Assembly (NCBI RefSeq): GCF_000526335.1
Contig: NZ_JAFW01000001.1
Coordinates: 744,001 to 808,000 of the forward strand
From: Arthrobacter sp. 31Y
Lineage (GTDB): Bacteria; Actinomycetota; Actinomycetes; Actinomycetales; Micrococcaceae
Length of the DNA: 64,000 bases
Direction: 5' to 3'
Part shown: positions 37,745-46,684 of the stretch, one piece after another
Position numbering within the stretch: position 1 is the stretch's first letter
How the letters are laid out: each line of letters begins with the position of its first letter
Program-made: the position numbers and the translations under genes
The notes under the pieces: generated by a model
The model's database searches: none
Seen by the model: the letters and a program-made list of their open reading frames with translations, nothing else
Told to the model about the DNA's origin: nothing

Positions 37745-39148
37745 CTAGACCACAAGCGAAAGAAGCATCACAAAACCGAAGCCCACCACGGAGATCAGCG
37801 TTTCCATCACGGACCAGGTTTTGAAGGTCTGCCCTACGGTTAGCCCGAACAATTCTTTGACCAACCAGAATCCGGCGTCGTTGACGTGGGACAGGAACAA
37901 CGATCCTGCGCCAATAGCCAATGCCAACAGAGCTGCGTGCGTCGGGCTCAAAGAGCTGGCAAGGGGTGCCACAATGCCTGCAGCCGTCACTGTTGCAACC
38001 GTCGCTGAACCCGTGGCCAGGCGCAGAGCCACTGCCACGATGAAACCGAGCACCAGGACTGACATGTTGGCGCCCTCGGCCCACTTCTTGACGGCATCAC
38101 CCACTCCAGCACCGATCAAGGTCTGCTTGAAACCACCGCCGGCACCCACGATGAGGAGGATGGCGGCAATGGGTCCCAGGCTTTCACCCAGTTTGACCGT
38201 GATCTTGCTGCCCGTGAAGCCCACCGCATATCCAAACGTTACGATCGCCAGAAGAACTGCCAGTGTCATGGCTACCAAAGGCTGGCCCACGAAATCGAAG
38301 AAGATCCGGATTGCCGGTGCCGTTTCGGGGTTCGGCCAGATGATGCCGCCCAAGGCCTTCAACAGCATGAGGACCACCGGGAAAATAATGGTTAACAGGG
38401 TCACCATGAAGGACGGCTGACGTTTGACTTCACTCATATCAACCGCGTGTTGGGTGTCGATCCCACCGGCTACGGCAGGAGCGTCGACGGGGACCCAACG
38501 GGCAGCCAACCTCGAGAAGAGCGGACCACAGATGATGACAGTGGGGATCGCTACCAGGATGCCCAGGCCGAGCGTTGTTCCCAATTCGGCTTTGACAGCA
38601 CTGATCGCGATCAGTGGTCCCGGGTGCGGCGGCACCAGCCCGTGGAGGACCGATAGTCCAGCCAGCGCCGGGATTGCGATGCGCATCAGCTTCATCTTGG
38701 ATCTCTGGGTCACCAGGACGATCACCGGAAGCAGCAGGACGAGCCCGATTTCGAAGAACATCGGCAAGCCGATGATCACAGCCACGAGCGTGATCATCCA
38801 CACCAGCTTGTTTCCGCTGGCCTTCGCCAGCAGGGTGTCCACCACACGGTTGGCCCCGCCAGAGTCAGCCAGCAGCTTCCCCAGCATGGCACCCAGCGCA
38901 ATGAGCAGGCCGACTTCCTTGAGGACTCCCCCAACGCCGTCCTCGAAGTTGGTGATGACCTTGCCCAGCTCCACGCCTGATGCCAGGCCAACAAAAGCCG
39001 AGCCCAGAACCAGCGCAAGGAACGGATGCAGTTTCAGTTTGGCGATCAGGACCACAATCAGGGCGATGCCGAGCGCGGCCACCACCAGCAACTGGGTGTC
39101 ATGCGCCGTCCATTCCTGTACCTCTGTTGCGGTCTCCAGGAACCTCAC
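37745..39148 (-). CDS. gntP: Gluconate:proton symporter, GntP family
   Basis: A 467-residue permease with about a dozen hydrophobic helices and family motifs LHPFLALVLGSAFVGLASG, MLGKLLADSGGANRVVDTLL and GLVPPHPGPLIAISAVKAEL; near the end LFLSHVNDAGFWLVKELFGL. GntP transporters import gluconate and other sugar acids with protons. Its GTG start overlaps the gntK stop (GTGA), so kinase and permease are coupled. Confidence 0.92.
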   Translation of the reverse strand: MRFLETATEVQEWTAHDTQLLVVAALGIALIVVLIAKLKLHPFLALVLGSAFVGLASGVELGKVITNFEDGVGGVLKEVGLLIALGAMLGKLLADSGGANRVVDTLLAKASGNKLVWMITLVAVIIGLPMFFEIGLVLLLPVIVLVTQRSKMKLMRIAIPALAGLSVLHGLVPPHPGPLIAISAVKAELGTTLGLGILVAIPTVIICGPLFSRLAARWVPVDAPAVAGGIDTQHAVDMSEVKRQPSFMVTLLTIIFPVVLMLLKALGGIIWPNPETAPAIRIFFDFVGQPLVAMTLAVLLAIVTFGYAVGFTGSKITVKLGESLGPIAAILLIVGAGGGFKQTLIGAGVGDAVKKWAEGANMSVLVLGFIVAVALRLATGSATVATVTAAGIVAPLASSLSPTHAALLALAIGAGSLFLSHVNDAGFWLVKELFGLTVGQTFKTWSVMETLISVVGFGFVMLLSLVV

Positions 39149-39690
39149 GAAGCGTTCGTTTCGGTACCTGCAACTACAGGGTGCAGGCCGAGGCGTTCAA
39201 TGACCTCGTCCGCTTCTTCGGCAGGAGACGCCGAAACACACAGGGAGATGTAGCTCTCGTCCGCCGTTGGCTCTTCCAAGGCGTCGAACTGCGATTCCAA
39301 GAGCGATGGCGGCATGAAGTGGCCATGTCTGGAGGCGAGCCGATCGGAGATCTTGTCCTTGCTCCCCTGCAGGAAGACGAAAACTACGTTCTCGCCGCGG
39401 AGCACATCGCGATACTTCTTTTTGAGAGCCGAGCACGTAATGATTGCCGGAGTTCCCGCATCCGCGCGCTCACGGATCCAGTCCGAGATGATGCCCAGCC
39501 AGGGCCACCTGTCCTCATCGCTGAGAGCCAGCCCCGACTGCATCTTGGCCACGTTGGCCTCTGGGTGCAGGTCGTCGCCTTCGGCAAGATCCCATCCAAG
39601 CTTCCCGGCGAGAACGCCGGCCACAGTCGATTTGCCGGAACCGGAGACTCCCATAATCACCAGTACGGGTTGTTGCGCAGTCTTCGCCAT
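39145..39690 (-). CDS. gntK: Gluconokinase
   Basis: A 181-residue kinase that makes 6-phosphogluconate. The P-loop is GVSGSGKST near residue 14-22; GDDLHPEANVAKMQSG, LTDEDRWPWL-like LSDEDRWPWLGI, and CSALKKKYRDVLR follow. ATG 39690 was taken rather than the TTG codon before it: GAGGAAGG lies upstream. Followed by gntP, overlapping 4 nt. The first gene of a gluconate operon. Confidence 0.93.
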   Translation of the reverse strand: MAKTAQQPVLVIMGVSGSGKSTVAGVLAGKLGWDLAEGDDLHPEANVAKMQSGLALSDEDRWPWLGIISDWIRERADAGTPAIITCSALKKKYRDVLRGENVVFVFLQGSKDKISDRLASRHGHFMPPSLLESQFDALEEPTADESYISLCVSASPAEEADEVIERLGLHPVVAGTETNAS

Positions 39691-39764
39691 CAAAGTCTGC
39701 CTTCCTCGAATAAATATGATTTAACCGAGATCAAGCATATGACACGGGTTACACCACGGCAACG

Positions 39765-40544
39765 TCAGAAGCCTGCGATGGTGGTGGATCCGTTGACGGC
39801 AACTACATGGAAGAACTCAGCGCTCGATCCTTCAGGCAGGCCGGCCCGCACACCATTGCCCAACATCATGGCCCTGACCACGCGTTCCATTCCCTCGATA
39901 TCGGGGTGCTGGCTCGCATGGATCCTGATGGCATCAAGCTTCGCGTCGACATGATTCGAAACATCCACAGAGTGGTTCTCCCTGGACTCCGGGCTGGAGA
40001 TGAACCACAGCCACGGCAGCTTGTAAGCCTGAAGTCCGGCCTCAGCCAGTTCCGGGTAAGCGAAAGGATTTTCCACTGCCGGGTAGACCGCCCGGGTCAC
40101 GGCTTCCCCCGCTGCAAGGTGGTCAGGGTGGCTCTTCTGGAGGCGGTCCCAGTTCCGTTCCGGGTGCATGGTCAGCACTATGTCCGGCCGGACTTCGCGA
40201 ATCAGCTTCACTATCTGCTTGATGACGCCATGTGTCGGTGCCAGGTACCCGTCCCGCTCGTGAAGGTAGTGGATATCCGTGACACCCACCAGAGCAGCTG
40301 CGCGCTTTTGCTCCTCAGCCCGCAGTTCGATGATCCGTTCGCGGTCCAGGGGGTCGAACCCACCCGCATCGCCGTCGGTCATGATGCAATAACTGACCTC
40401 GACGCCGGCAGCCGTCCAGGCCGCGATGGTCCCTGCAGCACCAAAGTCGATGTCGTCGGGATGGGCAGTAAAACAAAGCACCCGCTCAACGCGCTCCGTG
40501 GAGGCGTCGAACGGGCTCTTTGCTGACGGGACGTCAGTAGGCAA
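39765..40544 (-). CDS. PIG-L family deacetylase
   Basis: A 259-residue protein with the metal site AHPDDIDFGAAGTIAAW (the AHPDD motif), EEQKRAAALVGVTDIHYL and HPERNWDRLQKSHPDHLAAG. PIG-L (LmbE-like) proteins remove acetyl groups from amino sugars, such as in mycothiol synthesis; the substrate here is unknown. It starts 5 bp after etfA, suggesting transcription with etfBA. Confidence 0.9.
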   Translation of the reverse strand: MPTDVPSAKSPFDASTERVERVLCFTAHPDDIDFGAAGTIAAWTAAGVEVSYCIMTDGDAGGFDPLDRERIIELRAEEQKRAAALVGVTDIHYLHERDGYLAPTHGVIKQIVKLIREVRPDIVLTMHPERNWDRLQKSHPDHLAAGEAVTRAVYPAVENPFAYPELAEAGLQAYKLPWLWFISSPESRENHSVDVSNHVDAKLDAIRIHASQHPDIEGMERVVRAMMLGNGVRAGLPEGSSAEFFHVVAVNGSTTIAGF

Positions 40545-40549
40545 AGGGA

Positions 40550-41503
40550 TCAGCCTTTCCGCTTCTGGATTTCGGCTGTGGCCTGCGGGAGCACCTTGAA
40601 AAGGTCCCCGATGATGCCGTAGTCCGCAATCTCGAATACAGGAGACTCGGCGTCCTTGTTGATAGCCACGATGACCTTGGAGGTCTGCATGCCCGCCTTC
40701 TGCTGGATGGCACCTGAGATGCCAGCCGAGATGTACAACTGCGGGGACACAGTGACGCCGGTCTGGCCAACCTGTGCATCATGGCCAATCCAACCTGCAT
40801 CGGTGGCAGCGCGGGATGCACCCACAGCTGCACCCAAGGCGTCCGCGAGCTCCTCAACGGGGCCGAAGTCGCCATCAACGCCGCGACCGCCGGCCACGAC
40901 GATCCTGGCTTCGCTGAGGTCCGGCCGCCCGCTGACAGGCTTCTCGGTGCGGGCCGCGATGCGTGCTGAGTTCGCCAGGCCCTCGGCGGGAACCTCAACC
41001 GTGGCAGTTGCCGGTGCAGTTGCAGCACCGGCGGGAGCAGGTTCCACGTTGTTGGCCTTGACCGAAAGTATGGTCACCGGAGTAGTGGCTTTCGCGGTGG
41101 TGTTATAGGAGCCTGCCAGCACCGACTTGTGCGCAGTGCCGTCAGCCTCAACGCCCACCACGTCAGTAATGACGCCAGCATTGAGCTTAATGCCAAGCCT
41201 GCCCGCGATTTCCTTACCTTCCGGCGAATTGTCCACCAAGACGGCCGTAGCTCCGGACGCTGCCACTGCAGCTGCCAGGTAGGCGGCTTTCGGCCCGACC
41301 AAGTAGTTGTCGAGGTCGTCCACCGACGGCTGGTAAACCGTCGTGGCGCCATATGCACCCAACGTGGCGGCGACGTCGTCGTTCAACTCACCGGTGAACG
41401 CGACGGCGGTCTCCCCCAGCGAGCGGGCAATGGTCAGGAGCTCCAGGCTGCTCTTTTTAAGAGCCGCTCCCGGGTTGTCAATGAAAACAAGTGCATTTGC
41501 CAT
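40550..41503 (-). CDS. etfA: Electron transfer flavoprotein alpha subunit
   Basis: A 317-residue protein. The C-terminal FAD domain is clear: ARIVVAGGRGVDGDFGPVEE, AATDAGWIGHDAQVGQTGV, LYISAGISGAIQQKAGMQTS and VIVAINKDAESPVFEIADYG. Pairs with EtfB to carry electrons from acyl-CoA and other dehydrogenases to the quinone pool. Lies 14 bp after etfB. Confidence 0.96.
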   Translation of the reverse strand: MANALVFIDNPGAALKKSSLELLTIARSLGETAVAFTGELNDDVAATLGAYGATTVYQPSVDDLDNYLVGPKAAYLAAAVAASGATAVLVDNSPEGKEIAGRLGIKLNAGVITDVVGVEADGTAHKSVLAGSYNTTAKATTPVTILSVKANNVEPAPAGAATAPATATVEVPAEGLANSARIAARTEKPVSGRPDLSEARIVVAGGRGVDGDFGPVEELADALGAAVGASRAATDAGWIGHDAQVGQTGVTVSPQLYISAGISGAIQQKAGMQTSKVIVAINKDAESPVFEIADYGIIGDLFKVLPQATAEIQKRKG

Positions 41504-41517
41504 GGTCGGGGTCCCCT

Positions 41518-42333
41518 TTAGAGCAGCTTCTGTGCGGCGAGGAAGTCGACCAGCTTGATGCCGGCGTCGCCGTCGTCGGTAATGATGGTTCCTGCTGTCC
41601 GCGGTGGGCGGGCCTCCGCAGACTCAACCACTGTCCACGAGCCGGCCAAGCCCACCTGTGAGGCGTCCACACCAATGTCAGCCAATGACAGGGCGGCAAT
41701 CTTCTTCTTCTTCGCCGCAAGGATGCCCTTGAAGTTGGGATAGCGAGGCTCGTTGATCTGGTCTGTGACAGACACAACGGCAGGGAGCTGGGCTTCCACA
41801 GTTTCCGAGAAGGCTCCAGCATCGCGGCGGGCGCTGATCTGGCCGCCCGAAACCTCAAGACTGGAAGCGAACGTGACCTGCGGGAACTGCAAGCGCTCGG
41901 CAAGCTGGGCCGGGATGAGCGAAGTCTCGCCATCGGTGGAAGCCATGCCCGTCAGGACCAGGTCCACCGGGCGGCCATCGGCCGAGATGTGGCGGATGGC
42001 AGCGGCAAGCGCCAACGAGGTTGCGGCAGCATCCGATCCGGCCAGAGCGTCGTCGCTGAGGTGGACGCCGGAATACGCGCCGATCTGTAGTGACTTCTTC
42101 ACGGCATTGACCGCACCGGACGGGCCCATGCTCAAAGCAATGACCTCATTCCCGGCCTTCGGTCCGCCGCGTTCTTCCGCCAACTGGAGGGCTGCCTCTA
42201 GGGCGTACTCGTCCAGTTCAGACAAGATGCTCTCATCACGGTCTGTGGTGTTGCCAGGGCCGGTGATATGCCGGTCGAACTGGGCGTCCGGGACGTGCTT
42301 GACCAGAACGACAATCTTCAATGTCTCTTCCAC
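41518..42333 (-). CDS. etfB: Electron transfer flavoprotein beta subunit
   Basis: A 271-residue protein with IVVLVKHVPDAQFDRHITG, DEYALEAALQLAEERGGPKA, VIALSMGPSGAVNAVKKSL and LVLTGMASTDGETSLIPAQL, the AMP-binding part of ETF. GTG 42333 or TTG 42321 could be the start; the second begins directly at LKIVVLVKHV. Heads the etfB-etfA-PIG-L gene set. The 252-bp interval before it holds its promoter and the htrA terminator. Confidence 0.95.
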   Translation of the reverse strand: MEETLKIVVLVKHVPDAQFDRHITGPGNTTDRDESILSELDEYALEAALQLAEERGGPKAGNEVIALSMGPSGAVNAVKKSLQIGAYSGVHLSDDALAGSDAAATSLALAAAIRHISADGRPVDLVLTGMASTDGETSLIPAQLAERLQFPQVTFASSLEVSGGQISARRDAGAFSETVEAQLPAVVSVTDQINEPRYPNFKGILAAKKKKIAALSLADIGVDASQVGLAGSWTVVESAEARPPRTAGTIITDDGDAGIKLVDFLAAQKLL

Positions 42334-42518
42334 TGTCTTCGAAGCAGCCTTCCATGCTTGTGGACGGCCAGACGCAGCAGCGTGGCCGTGGATTGCCCAA
42401 CGCGTGGGCTCGTCCTAGCTAAGCATATTGCCCGCAGAAAACCACTCCCAGCGTTAAGCCCTGTTTCAGCTACGCGCGATGCTTTTCCGTTGGCACCTTT
42501 CGTGCCTGGGCAACGCAA

Positions 42519-42553
42519 ACGGCGGACGACACCTGTGTGGTGCCGCCCGCCGT
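42519..42553. terminator. Imperfect hairpin between htrA and etfB
   Basis: ACGGCGGaCGaCACC and GGTGcCGcCCGCCGT form a long stem with two mismatches, 30 bp beyond the htrA stop. It would serve htrA on the minus strand; no strong T-run. Confidence 0.5.
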
Positions 42554-42567
42554 CGTGAATTGTGCTT

Positions 42568-42599
42568 GCCTACTGTTGTGCCGGCCTACTGTTGTGCGG
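42568..42599. repeat. 16-bp tandem duplication across the htrA stop codon
   Basis: GCCTACTGTTGTGCCG (42568-42583) is followed by GCCTACTGTTGTGCGG (42584-42599), one mismatch. The second copy encodes the last htrA codons and TAG stop; the first lies in the 3' flank. Confidence 0.8.
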
Positions 42600-44199
42600 C
42601 GTCGAGGGTGACCTCAACCTCTTGAGTCTGGCCACCGCGCTGAATGGTCACCTTAACCTTGGCACCGGCGGGCTGCTCCCGGACTGCAGCGGTCAGCTGG
42701 TTGGGATCGCTCACTGCATAGTCGCCGAACTTGGTCACCACGTCACCGACCTTGAGTCCAGCCTTGGCCGCAGCCGATCCGGAGGTCACTGAGGCAACCT
42801 CTGCACCCACCGAGAAGCCGGAATCGCTGCCCGTGGACGACTTCGACCGAACTGACACACCGAACTGTCCGTGGCTGGCCTTACCGGTTTCGATGATCTC
42901 TTGCGCCACGCGCTTGGCGTGGTTGATGGGAACACTGAAACCAACGCCGATGTTGCCGCTGGAAGATTCGGACGTTCCGCTGCCCGCCGAAGCAATGGCC
43001 ACGTTGACGCCGATCACTTCGCCCTTGCTGTTCACCAGTGCGCCGCCTGAGTTGCCGGGGTTGATGGCCGCATCAGTCTGGATGACGTTGATGGCAATCG
43101 AGCCTTCGTTGGCAGTGCTCTGGCTCTGGCCCCCGTTCGGCGGTGCGAACTGGAAGCCTTCGTCGCCGCCCTGGCTCTCATCCGGCGTACCCTCCGGCAC
43201 GGCAGAAGACGCAACACTGATAGTGCGATTAAGCGTGGAAACGATGCCGTCAGTCACGGTGCCGGTGAGGCCCAAAGGCGAACCGATGGCGACGGCGGTG
43301 TCGCCCACATTGATCTTGGACGAGTCACCGAGCGTGGCCGGGACCAAGCCTGAGGCATCGCTCACCTTGATGACTGCAAGGTCTGACAAAGGGTCCGTGC
43401 CAACCACGGTGGCCTTGAGAACCTTGCCGTCGCTGGTACGGACCTCGATGACGGCGTTTGCGGTTGCACCATCCAGCGTGACGACGTGGGTATTGGTGAG
43501 GATGTGGCCTTGGTCGTCCAGGATGATGCCGGAACCCGTGCCACCCTCATTTCCGCTGGTTGCCTTGATGGTCACGACGCTGGGCGAGGCTTTGGCGGCC
43601 GCAGCGGTAATGACGTTGACGTCGTCTTTGTTGTTCACGATCACGGTGCTGGACTGTCCGCTTGTTGAAGCGGCCGGGGCGGGGTTGTCCCACAGTGCGT
43701 TGCTGCCGGCCACGACGCCGCCACCAATCAGACCCGCCGCAAGCATGCTTGCCACGAGGGTGCCCACGCCGAAGGCCGGCTTGCGTTTGGTGCTGACGGC
43801 AGAAGAATGACCGGGGGCTTGCTGGAGTCCGGGGCCGATATGACCCTGGGGGTTCTGGAATCCTTGCTGGCTATGGAACTGGGAGGCAGAGTTGCCGTTG
43901 TTTCCCGGGTTCGAGCCACCGTAGAACGGCTGGTGCTGCGGGTAGCTCGGGCGATGAGCCGGATCCTGCTGCTGGGGAGCGCCGTAGTACTGCGGCTGCT
44001 GCGGCTGGGCTGCAGGAGGCTGGAAGGCAGGCAGCGGAGCAGTGGGCTGTGCCGGGTTTTCCGTCCCGGCTCCCTGTCCGGAAGTCCAGGCAGGCTGCGG
44101 TGGGGTGGCGCCGGCGTCGCCCTGCTCCCCCGTGGTATCCCGCGGCTCTGATGGCTCGCGGTTCTCTGGTGCATTGCCCTGCGCTGGGTTCTCCGTCAT
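42586..44199 (-). CDS. HtrA/DegP-type membrane serine protease with PDZ domain
   Basis: A 537-residue protein. The N-terminal 150 residues are Gln/Pro-rich and cytoplasmic, then one membrane helix (GTLVASMLAAGLIGGGVVAG). The trypsin-like domain has its triad in ILTNTHVVTLDG (His), SDLAVIKVSD (Asp) and NPGNSGGALV (Ser). A disordered insert (PNGGQSQSTANEGS) lies inside the protease domain. C-terminal PDZ: VASVTSGSAAAKAGLKVGDV. Extracytoplasmic protein quality control is the expected role. ATG 44199 has AAAGGAAG upstream. Divergent from the TPM-domain gene. Confidence 0.93.
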   Translation of the reverse strand: MTENPAQGNAPENREPSEPRDTTGEQGDAGATPPQPAWTSGQGAGTENPAQPTAPLPAFQPPAAQPQQPQYYGAPQQQDPAHRPSYPQHQPFYGGSNPGNNGNSASQFHSQQGFQNPQGHIGPGLQQAPGHSSAVSTKRKPAFGVGTLVASMLAAGLIGGGVVAGSNALWDNPAPAASTSGQSSTVIVNNKDDVNVITAAAAKASPSVVTIKATSGNEGGTGSGIILDDQGHILTNTHVVTLDGATANAVIEVRTSDGKVLKATVVGTDPLSDLAVIKVSDASGLVPATLGDSSKINVGDTAVAIGSPLGLTGTVTDGIVSTLNRTISVASSAVPEGTPDESQGGDEGFQFAPPNGGQSQSTANEGSIAINVIQTDAAINPGNSGGALVNSKGEVIGVNVAIASAGSGTSESSSGNIGVGFSVPINHAKRVAQEIIETGKASHGQFGVSVRSKSSTGSDSGFSVGAEVASVTSGSAAAKAGLKVGDVVTKFGDYAVSDPNQLTAAVREQPAGAKVKVTIQRGGQTQEVEVTLDAAQQ

Positions 44200-44378
44200 G
44201 GGTCTTCCTTTCGTCCTCGTCTTCAACAACTATGTACCCAATAACTGGAACAAAAGCGGACGTTCGCTGGGAGCTTCCTGAAAGAGACAGCCACCACGTC
44301 CCCACAGGCCAAAAGGACCTTCAACGCCTCAACAACCCAGCTCTCTCCTATATTTCGCTGGTGGCATATTCACCCCTG

Positions 44379-44407
44379 TGGACGGGTTGGGGGGTGCACC
44401 ATAGAAT
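44379..44407 (+). promoter_or_regulatory. Possible sigma-A-type promoter of the TPM-domain gene
   Basis: TGGACG (44379-44384), 17 bp, TAGAAT (44402-44407). The -10 matches TATAAT at five of six positions. It leaves a 5' leader of about 105 nt. The remaining part of the 320-bp divergent interval with htrA (44200-44519) shows no gene. Confidence 0.35.
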
Positions 44408-44519
44408 CAAGAGGAATTGCCACAGCGACCTGCGGCTTTACACCATGCGTGGGGGCGCTGAGCATTCTGTGACGATTGGTACGCCTTGTTCCAGTCGCAG
44501 ACGTGCTGAAGGGTTGCAC

Positions 44520-46586
44520 ATGCGGTCAATAGTTAAACGCGTACTCGCCGTGATCGGCCTGGCAGGAATGTTGGCCCTCCCGGCCACCTCCGCTTGGGCT
44601 GCCGATCCGGTGACCATTCCGTCCGGCCAGAACATCGTGGACGACGCCAATCTTCTGGGTGGCCGTAAGGGCGAAGTGCAGGAAGCGATCCAAAAGACGC
44701 TCAAGGACCACAAATACAACTTGTATGTGGTCACTGTGGACTCCTTCACGAATCCGTCGGACCCCAAGGCCTGGACGCAGGCGGTTGCGACTGCGAAAGG
44801 AATGGGCAAGGCAGACGCCATCTTGGCGATCTCCAAAGCCGGTCAATATAACTTCGTCCTGAACTCTGCTAGTTCCATCGCCTCAAAACAGTCCGCCATC
44901 ACGCAGAACGCTGTTGCGGCGAATTTGGGTGCCGGCAAGGCGGACTTTGCCCAGGCAGCCATTGATACGGCCGCTGCTATTGGTGACGCGGCAGGCGGAG
45001 GCAGTGGAACGGTACCCAGCGGAAACGCGGGCGTCGGTGTCCTTGTTGGAGTTGGCGTTGTAGCCGCCGGCGGCGCAGGAACGTACCTCTACCTGCGAAA
45101 CCGCAGGAAGAAGGGCGGCACCAAGGCCGTCAGCGCGAGTTACGGGCCACAGGGTGAACAGCTTGACCCCTTGGCTGGCCTAACCATCCCAGAGCTGCGG
45201 CAGAAGAGCGGTTCGCTGTTGATCGAGGCGGACGACGCCATCAAGTCCAGCGAGCAGGAACTCGGCTTCGCTCAGGCCCAGTATGGCGATTCCGCAATCG
45301 GTAACTTCACCAAAGCCTTGGAAGAGGCAAAGGGCCATATGACGGAGTCTTTCAAGCTGCAGCAGCAGCTGGATGACCACATTCCCGACACCGAAGAGCA
45401 GCAGCGTAGTTGGCTCGGTGAAATCATTCGCCGTTCCGAGGCCGCTCTGGCATCTCTGCGGGATCAGAAGGCTGACTTCGACTCTTTGCGAGAGCTTGAG
45501 AAGAACGCTCCCCAAGCCTTGGCAGCCGTAACTGCAGGGGCCAGGGAAGCCGACGCAAAGATCGCCAACGCCGAGCAATCACTTGAGGGCCTGCGCGCCA
45601 AGTACGCCGATTCGGCCTTGACTCAGGTCTCCGACAACATCCTGCAGGCCAAGGAGCGGCTCGCATTCGTGCAGAACGCCGCCACCGCAGCTCAGGAGAA
45701 GTTGGCTGCCGGAGAGAACAGCCTGGCTGCAGTGGCAGTCCGTGCCGCAGAGGAAAGCCTGCACCAGACCAACGTGCTGATCGATGCCATCTCAAAGACG
45801 GCCGGCAGCCTGGATGAAGCCCGGGCGTCCTTGGAAGGGGCCGTTGCAGAAACCAGCCAGGACCTAGCCCAAGCCCGTGCCATGATCCAGTCCGGCGAAC
45901 ACCCGGAGCTTGCGGGACCCGTGGCTGGCGTTGAAGCTGCTTTGGCTCAGGTGAAAACCGAAATCCAAGGCGGAAAGATTGATCCCATTGCGACGCTCAG
46001 CCGCGTGGAGTCGGCTCATCAGGCGTTGGACCAGTCGTTGTCCGGCATCCGCGACCAGCAGGATCAAGCCCGCCGGGCGCAGGCATCGCTGCAGCAGACC
46101 ATCATGGCGGCGCAGGCTCAGATCAGCGCAACCTCGGATTACATCACGGCACGTCGCGGCGGCGTGGGCACAGAGGCAAGGACAAGGTTGGCGGAGGCTC
46201 AGCGCAACCTCGACTACGCACTCTCCATCTCCCGCAATGATCCTGTCACCGCACTTACCTACGGCCAGCAGGCACATTCGCTAGCCGCGCAGGCTGCGCA
46301 ACTCGCGCAGTCCGACGTCGACCAGTTCGGCTATGCAGACCAAGGCCAAGGCTACGGACGCGGCGGCATGTTCGGCGGCGGAGGCGGTGGAGGCGGAGGC
46401 CTCGGCGGTGCCATCCTCGGCGGCATCCTCATCAACTCCATTCTCAATGGCGGCGGAGGCGGCTGGGGCGGCGGAGGCAATGACGGTGGAGGCGGCGGTG
46501 GATTCTTCGGAGGCGACTCCGGCGGCGGCGGTGATTTCGGCGGCGGCGGTGGAGACTTTGGCGGCGGAGACTCCGGCAGCTTCTAG
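44520..46586 (+). CDS. TPM-domain protein with long coiled coil and Gly-rich tail
   Basis: A 688-residue exported membrane protein. Signal peptide at 1-27; TPM domain at about 34-150 (IPSGQNIVDDANLLGGRKGE, LYVVTVDSFTN); a membrane helix at about 171-192; then about 370 residues of predicted coiled coil (for example LEEAKGHMTESFKLQQQLDD and VRAAEESLHQTNVLIDAISK); finally a Gly-rich tail of about 80 residues ending GGGDSGSF. Ordinary TPM proteins of the YgcG kind have the Gly tail but not the long coil. PspA follows 98 bp downstream and HtrA is divergent, pointing to an envelope-stress role. Catalysis by TPM (phosphatase or other) is not certain. Confidence 0.88.
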   Translation: MRSIVKRVLAVIGLAGMLALPATSAWAADPVTIPSGQNIVDDANLLGGRKGEVQEAIQKTLKDHKYNLYVVTVDSFTNPSDPKAWTQAVATAKGMGKADAILAISKAGQYNFVLNSASSIASKQSAITQNAVAANLGAGKADFAQAAIDTAAAIGDAAGGGSGTVPSGNAGVGVLVGVGVVAAGGAGTYLYLRNRRKKGGTKAVSASYGPQGEQLDPLAGLTIPELRQKSGSLLIEADDAIKSSEQELGFAQAQYGDSAIGNFTKALEEAKGHMTESFKLQQQLDDHIPDTEEQQRSWLGEIIRRSEAALASLRDQKADFDSLRELEKNAPQALAAVTAGAREADAKIANAEQSLEGLRAKYADSALTQVSDNILQAKERLAFVQNAATAAQEKLAAGENSLAAVAVRAAEESLHQTNVLIDAISKTAGSLDEARASLEGAVAETSQDLAQARAMIQSGEHPELAGPVAGVEAALAQVKTEIQGGKIDPIATLSRVESAHQALDQSLSGIRDQQDQARRAQASLQQTIMAAQAQISATSDYITARRGGVGTEARTRLAEAQRNLDYALSISRNDPVTALTYGQQAHSLAAQAAQLAQSDVDQFGYADQGQGYGRGGMFGGGGGGGGGLGGAILGGILINSILNGGGGGWGGGGNDGGGGGGFFGGDSGGGGDFGGGGGDFGGGDSGSF

Positions 46587-46684
46587 CCCGACAGACTAGG
46601 CGGGGTCCATGCCCCGCATAGAAGCGGTACAACAACTGATCACTGATTTCAGTGTCACCACTGAGCAGGACGAAAGGCAACACC

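Noticed and set aside
44200..44519. Possible stress-sigma promoter for htrA
   Set aside because: I looked for GGAAC-N16-18-GTT type elements on the minus strand and found no convincing pair.
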